From JAFDVL01 sp043736395 (lineage in GTDB: Bacteria; Acidobacteriota; Blastocatellia; RBC074): a DNA stretch of 16,422 bases. Positions 13,556 to 16,422 of the stretch are shown here, piece by piece (the stretch's first letter is position 1; each line of letters opens with the position of its first letter). The DNA is taken from positions 1 to 16,422 of the forward strand of contig JAYTCQ010000345.1 in assembly GCA_043736395.1 (NCBI GenBank), in the 5' to 3' direction. The notes beneath the pieces were generated by a model. The model was not told where the DNA came from. It saw nothing but the letters and a program-made list of their open reading frames with translations, and ran no database searches. The translations under genes and the position numbers were made by a program.

Positions 13556-14923
13556 TCAAACTGCGACTCGAATCAGTTTTTTATTAATAAATTCCTGAAT
13601 TCCCAAAGCCGAAAGTTCGCGTCCGTAGCCTGAATTTTTGATGCCGCCAAAGGGCAAATCCGCCGCTGACGAAGTTGGCTGATTGATAAACATCATTCCT
13701 GTCTCAATGCGGTTTGCAACGCGTTTTCCACGCTCAACATTTTTGGTGTAAACCGAACCGCCCAAGCCAAAATCCGAATCATTGGCAAGTGCGATGGCTT
13801 CCTCTTCATTTTTTACCCGAAAGAAAAGAGCGACGGGACCAAAAAATTCTTCCCGAAAAGCAGGGTTGTCGGGCTTGATGTCAGAAAGAATCGTGGCTTC
13901 CATAAACGAGCCTTGACGGTCAATTCGTTTGCCGCCCATCACTATTTTTGCACCTTTTGCAACGGCACTTTCGACTTGTTCTAAAAGCCCGACCAATGCC
14001 GCTTCCGATGAAAGAGGACCGAGTGTCGTGGCTTCATCAGCAGGGTTTCCCGCTTCGAGTTTCGACAAAGCCGATTGAAATTTTTCGAGGAAACTGTCAG
14101 CCAGTTCTTCGACCACAATAAAACGCTTTGCCGCCACGCAGGATTGACCTGTATTGTTCATTCTGCCCCGAACTGCCCATTTCACAGTCTCGTCTAAATC
14201 GGCATCTTCAAGCACGATAAATGCATCGCTTCCGCCCAGTTCCATTGTTGATTTTTTCAGATTTTGTCCGGCTCGCTCGGCAACCTTTTTCCCCGCGTCA
14301 CTGCTTCCCGTCAATGCCACGCCTTTGATTCGCGGATCGTCAATCAACTGATTTGCCTGGTCATAAGAAATCAATAAATTTGTATAAAGTCCGTCAGGCG
14401 CACCCGCATCTTTCCACAATTTTTCAAATGCGATCGCACATTGCGGAACGCTCGCGGAATGCTTCACCATTACGACATTACCCGCCATAATGTTAGGTGC
14501 GGCAAAGCGTGCAAGCTGGTAATAAGGAAAATTCCAAGGCTGAACGCCAAACAACACGCCAATCGGATTGCTCATAATGATTGCTTCACCTTCACTCGGC
14601 TTCAAAATCTGGGGAGCGAGAAATTCTTCCGCATTTTCGGCGTAATATTTAAGAATGTCGGCACTGAGTTTGACCTCGCCTTTTGCCTGAGCGATTAACT
14701 TGCCCATTTCGAGTGTGATCAACCCGGCTAATTCGTCGATATTTTCGAGCATCAGCTTTGCGGCTTTGTCAGTAATCTTTGCTCGTTCGGCAAAACTTGT
14801 GTTCTTCCAAGTTTCATAACAGGCGACCGTAGTTTTTACCGCTGTTTCCATTTGGTCGTCAGTCTGCGATTCGAATTTTTTAATAATTTCTCCGTTATAC
14901 GGATTTGTAGTTTGATACGACAT
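13556..14923 (-). CDS. NAD(P)-dependent aldehyde dehydrogenase, succinate-semialdehyde type
   Basis: This 455-residue cytosolic enzyme should oxidise an aldehyde to its acid; the sequence is closest in feel to the succinate-semialdehyde dehydrogenase Sad/YneI group. The catalytic residues are all present: N131 in QPWNFP, K154 in VMVKHS, the general base E228 in MELGGSDAF, and the nucleophile C262 in GQSCVAAKRF. The cofactor turn GSSDAG is near 206. The C-terminal FGPVALFFRV and PFGGIKNSGYGRE are standard. A GGAG lies about 9 bases before the ATG. The gene begins 30 bases after the MDR oxidoreductase stop on the same strand, so the pair is probably one transcript, fitting joint removal of reactive carbonyls. 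Precise substrate is inference. Confidence 0.95.
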   Translation of the reverse strand: MSYQTTNPYNGEIIKKFESQTDDQMETAVKTTVACYETWKNTSFAERAKITDKAAKLMLENIDELAGLITLEMGKLIAQAKGEVKLSADILKYYAENAEEFLAPQILKPSEGEAIIMSNPIGVLFGVQPWNFPYYQLARFAAPNIMAGNVVMVKHSASVPQCAIAFEKLWKDAGAPDGLYTNLLISYDQANQLIDDPRIKGVALTGSSDAGKKVAERAGQNLKKSTMELGGSDAFIVLEDADLDETVKWAVRGRMNNTGQSCVAAKRFIVVEELADSFLEKFQSALSKLEAGNPADEATTLGPLSSEAALVGLLEQVESAVAKGAKIVMGGKRIDRQGSFMEATILSDIKPDNPAFREEFFGPVALFFRVKNEEEAIALANDSDFGLGGSVYTKNVERGKRVANRIETGMMFINQPTSSAADLPFGGIKNSGYGRELSALGIQEFINKKLIRVAV

Positions 14924-14953
14924 AATATTTACTCCATTTTAGGATGATTATTT

Positions 14954-15889
14954 TTACGGCTGCCCGACATACAAAACGATTTTGCCGACAGAATGACCTG
15001 ATTCGCTGAGAGCCTGTGCCTTTGCAATGTCGGCAAGTGCGAATTCCGCACCGACAATCGGGCGAACTTTTCCTTCGTCAACAAGCTCGGCGATTTGCGT
15101 CAGTATTTCTGCGTTTGGGCCAATAAAAATGAATGCACTGCGAACTTTGTGCTTTGCGGCAGTTTCTTCTGAAGGCTGACTGACGATTGAAACGAGAATT
15201 CCCTCTGGCTTCAAAACCGACCAGGAAAGTTTCTGCACTTCACCGCCAATTGTATCGAAAACGACATCAGCCTCTTTGACAATTTCCTCAAATCGTTGAT
15301 TTTTATAATCAATCACTTCATCTGCACCCAAAGATTTAACCAATGCCAAATTTTTCGTCGAAGTTGTGGAAATGACATACGCTCCACGCGATTTCGCCAG
15401 TTGAATTGCCAGCGAACCGACTCCGCCCGAACCTCCATGAATCAAAACTTTTTGATTGGCAGAAAGTTGTGCGGTCGTGAAAAGTGCTTCCCAAGCCGTA
15501 ATTCCTGCCAGCGGCAAAGATGCTGATTCAACGTGCGAAATCGTTTTCGGCTTAGAGGCAACTTCGTCTTCATTGACCGCGACAAATTCTGCATAAGTCC
15601 CATTTCGTTTGACATCGGGACGCGAAAAAACTGCATCGCCGACTTTGAATTTCGTCACATTTTTCCCGACTGATTCGACGATTCCCGAAACGTCCAAGCC
15701 AAGTATTACGGGCATCGAATAAGAAACCATTTCTTTCAAATGCCCTTCGCGGATTTTCCAATCCACCGGATTTACTGACGATGCAACGACTTTGATTAAG
15801 ACATCGTTCGCTTCAACAATCGGCATTGGTGCATCTTCGTAGACCAGTTGATCTGCGTTGCCGTATGTATGGATTCTTACTGCTTTCAT
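14954..15889 (-). CDS. NADP-dependent MDR-family quinone oxidoreductase (zinc-free)
   Basis: The 311-residue protein has the GroES-like N-terminal domain (KAVRIHTYGNADQLVYED start, VVASSVNPVDWKIREG) and a Rossmann domain with the glycine motif HGGSGGVGSLAIQLAK at 151-166. The position of the zinc-ligand GHE motif reads GLDVSG, and the structural-zinc cysteines are absent, so this belongs to the zinc-independent quinone reductase/enoyl reductase branch, which reduces quinones or alpha,beta-unsaturated carbonyls with NADPH. The length is usual for the family. AGAGGAGA lies about 8 bases before the ATG at 15889, a strong start. It is the first gene of a likely operon with the aldehyde dehydrogenase. 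A 15-bp dyad (15930-15944) lies upstream and could be its operator. Confidence 0.94.
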   Translation of the reverse strand: MKAVRIHTYGNADQLVYEDAPMPIVEANDVLIKVVASSVNPVDWKIREGHLKEMVSYSMPVILGLDVSGIVESVGKNVTKFKVGDAVFSRPDVKRNGTYAEFVAVNEDEVASKPKTISHVESASLPLAGITAWEALFTTAQLSANQKVLIHGGSGGVGSLAIQLAKSRGAYVISTTSTKNLALVKSLGADEVIDYKNQRFEEIVKEADVVFDTIGGEVQKLSWSVLKPEGILVSIVSQPSEETAAKHKVRSAFIFIGPNAEILTQIAELVDEGKVRPIVGAEFALADIAKAQALSESGHSVGKIVLYVGQP

Positions 15890-15929
15890 TTATGATTCTC
15901 CTCTGTAAATTCTTGTATTTTCAGTCTGG

Positions 15930-15944
15930 TTTCTGTGCCAGAAA
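15930..15944. promoter_or_regulatory. TTTCTG-TGC-CAGAAA dyad upstream of the MDR oxidoreductase
   Basis: A perfect 6-bp inverted repeat with a 3-base centre lies 41 to 55 bases before the MDR start. This position and size would suit a dimeric repressor such as a MarR or TetR type, but no such gene is in the window. It might instead be a weak hairpin after the DUF6335 gene; no U-run follows. Confidence 0.3.
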
Positions 15945-15980
15945 GTCCTCGCGCGTATCATTACAAAAACTACGCCGCTT

Positions 15981-16283
15981 TCATTTATCTTCATACTCGC
16001 CTTCGCGGTTCATGCGTCCATCAAAACCTTCTGACGAAGCAGGGTTGAGTTCCCAACGATTCTTATCTCGATCTTCTAATTTTTCTTCAGTATGCAGCGG
16101 TTCACCGTCTTCGTAATTGACGCCCATCGCTTCACCTAATTCATCCACTACATTTTGATCGGGCGTGGGGTTTCCACCACCAACTGATTCTTCACCGACG
16201 TCGGCATCTTCCCAAGCGGCATCAACGTCACCGCCTGAAAGCGCAGGCGAAGTGGCGTTATGCTCGCGTAACTTTTTGATCAT
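15981..16283 (-). CDS. DUF6335-type small acidic protein
   Basis: The 100-residue protein from the ATG at 16283 carries a distinctive pattern: LSGGDVDAAWEDADVGEE, then GGNPTPDQNVVDELGEAMGV, then EKLEDRDKNRWELNPASSE. I recognise this from memory as the DUF6335 family, common in cyanobacteria and other environmental bacteria, with no known function. It is strongly acidic and soluble, without signal peptide or membrane segment. A GGAGA lies about 9 bases before this ATG and the family pattern begins soon after, so the longer reading from 16397, whose extra 38 residues look non-coding, is not preferred. It precedes the MDR oxidoreductase by 91 bases on the same strand. Confidence 0.82.
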   Translation of the reverse strand: MIKKLREHNATSPALSGGDVDAAWEDADVGEESVGGGNPTPDQNVVDELGEAMGVNYEDGEPLHTEEKLEDRDKNRWELNPASSEGFDGRMNREGEYEDK

Positions 16284-16422
16284 TTGGGCTTCTCCGCCTG
16301 AACCAATTTGGGAAGCTTCTTCAAACAATAGTGCGGACAAAAAATGAGGAGAGGGCTTCACAAAAAAGGCGATGAGATGGTTCACTGTGGAAGACAAAAT
16401 CTACAGTACACCAAACATCGCC
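16284..16422. other. Upstream region of the DUF6335 gene, to the window edge
   Basis: These 139 bases contain no supported gene. They should hold the promoter of the DUF6335 gene, but I see no convincing -35/-10 pair or dyad. Confidence 0.4.

Noticed and set aside
12637..16283. A mobile element or toxin-antitoxin or defence module
   Set aside because: No transposase, integrase, attachment repeat, toxin, nuclease or methylase was found; the genes are metabolic or membrane proteins.

Overview
The window looks like a chromosomal segment of an Acidobacteriota bacterium, most probably Blastocatellia-like. This rests on family knowledge only: an Oar-type TonB-dependent receptor with an N-terminal carboxypeptidase-regulatory domain, an ice-binding-like secreted protein with an acidobacterial-looking C-terminal domain, stand-alone Crp/Fnr regulators without a recognisable cNMP pocket, and a DUF6335-type protein. 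No rRNA, tRNA, CRISPR array, transposase or prophage gene was seen. All genes lie on the minus strand except two Crp/Fnr genes.

Layout. Positions 1-444 (minus) hold the N-terminal part of an exported TPR protein. A perfect 17-bp inverted repeat at 459-503 separates it from a large TonB-dependent receptor gene (546-4328, minus). The receptor's upstream region (4329-4704) is rich in dyads, including a perfect match to the FadR-type GntR operator pattern. A bipartite hairpin at 4588-4650 closes the next unit. That unit reads orf66 (6610-6810), a groEL with no groES beside it (4946-6562) and a 71-residue cysteine-rich protein (4705-4920). A single-domain response regulator (7035-7418) lies upstream on the same strand, with four perfect 9-bp tandem repeats in its leader.

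The response regulator and two tandem Crp/Fnr paralogues (8027-8740 and 8902-9600, plus) diverge from a roughly 600-bp AT-rich region. That region carries three copies of a 23-bp dyad-plus-TTATAA motif. A fourth copy occurs upstream of the ice-binding-like gene (9701-12160, minus), the first gene beyond the convergent REP-like hairpin at 9609-9691. The simplest reading is a small regulon in which the Crp/Fnr proteins, or another regulator, act on their own promoters and on the surface-protein gene. This is inference.

From about 12366 to 15889 the content changes to a visibly more AT-rich set. It comprises a short membrane ORF that looks like a C-terminal remnant, a CPBP-family membrane protease homologue with a changed motif, a succinate-semialdehyde-type aldehyde dehydrogenase and a zinc-free MDR quinone oxidoreductase. 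The oxidoreductase and dehydrogenase are 30 bp apart and look like an operon for handling reactive carbonyls or quinones. The window ends with a 100-residue DUF6335-type acidic protein (15981-16283).

No known defence or mobile system is present. The most novel-looking elements are the four-copy motif, the groEL with two small flanking ORFs, and the dyad-rich leader of the TonB receptor.
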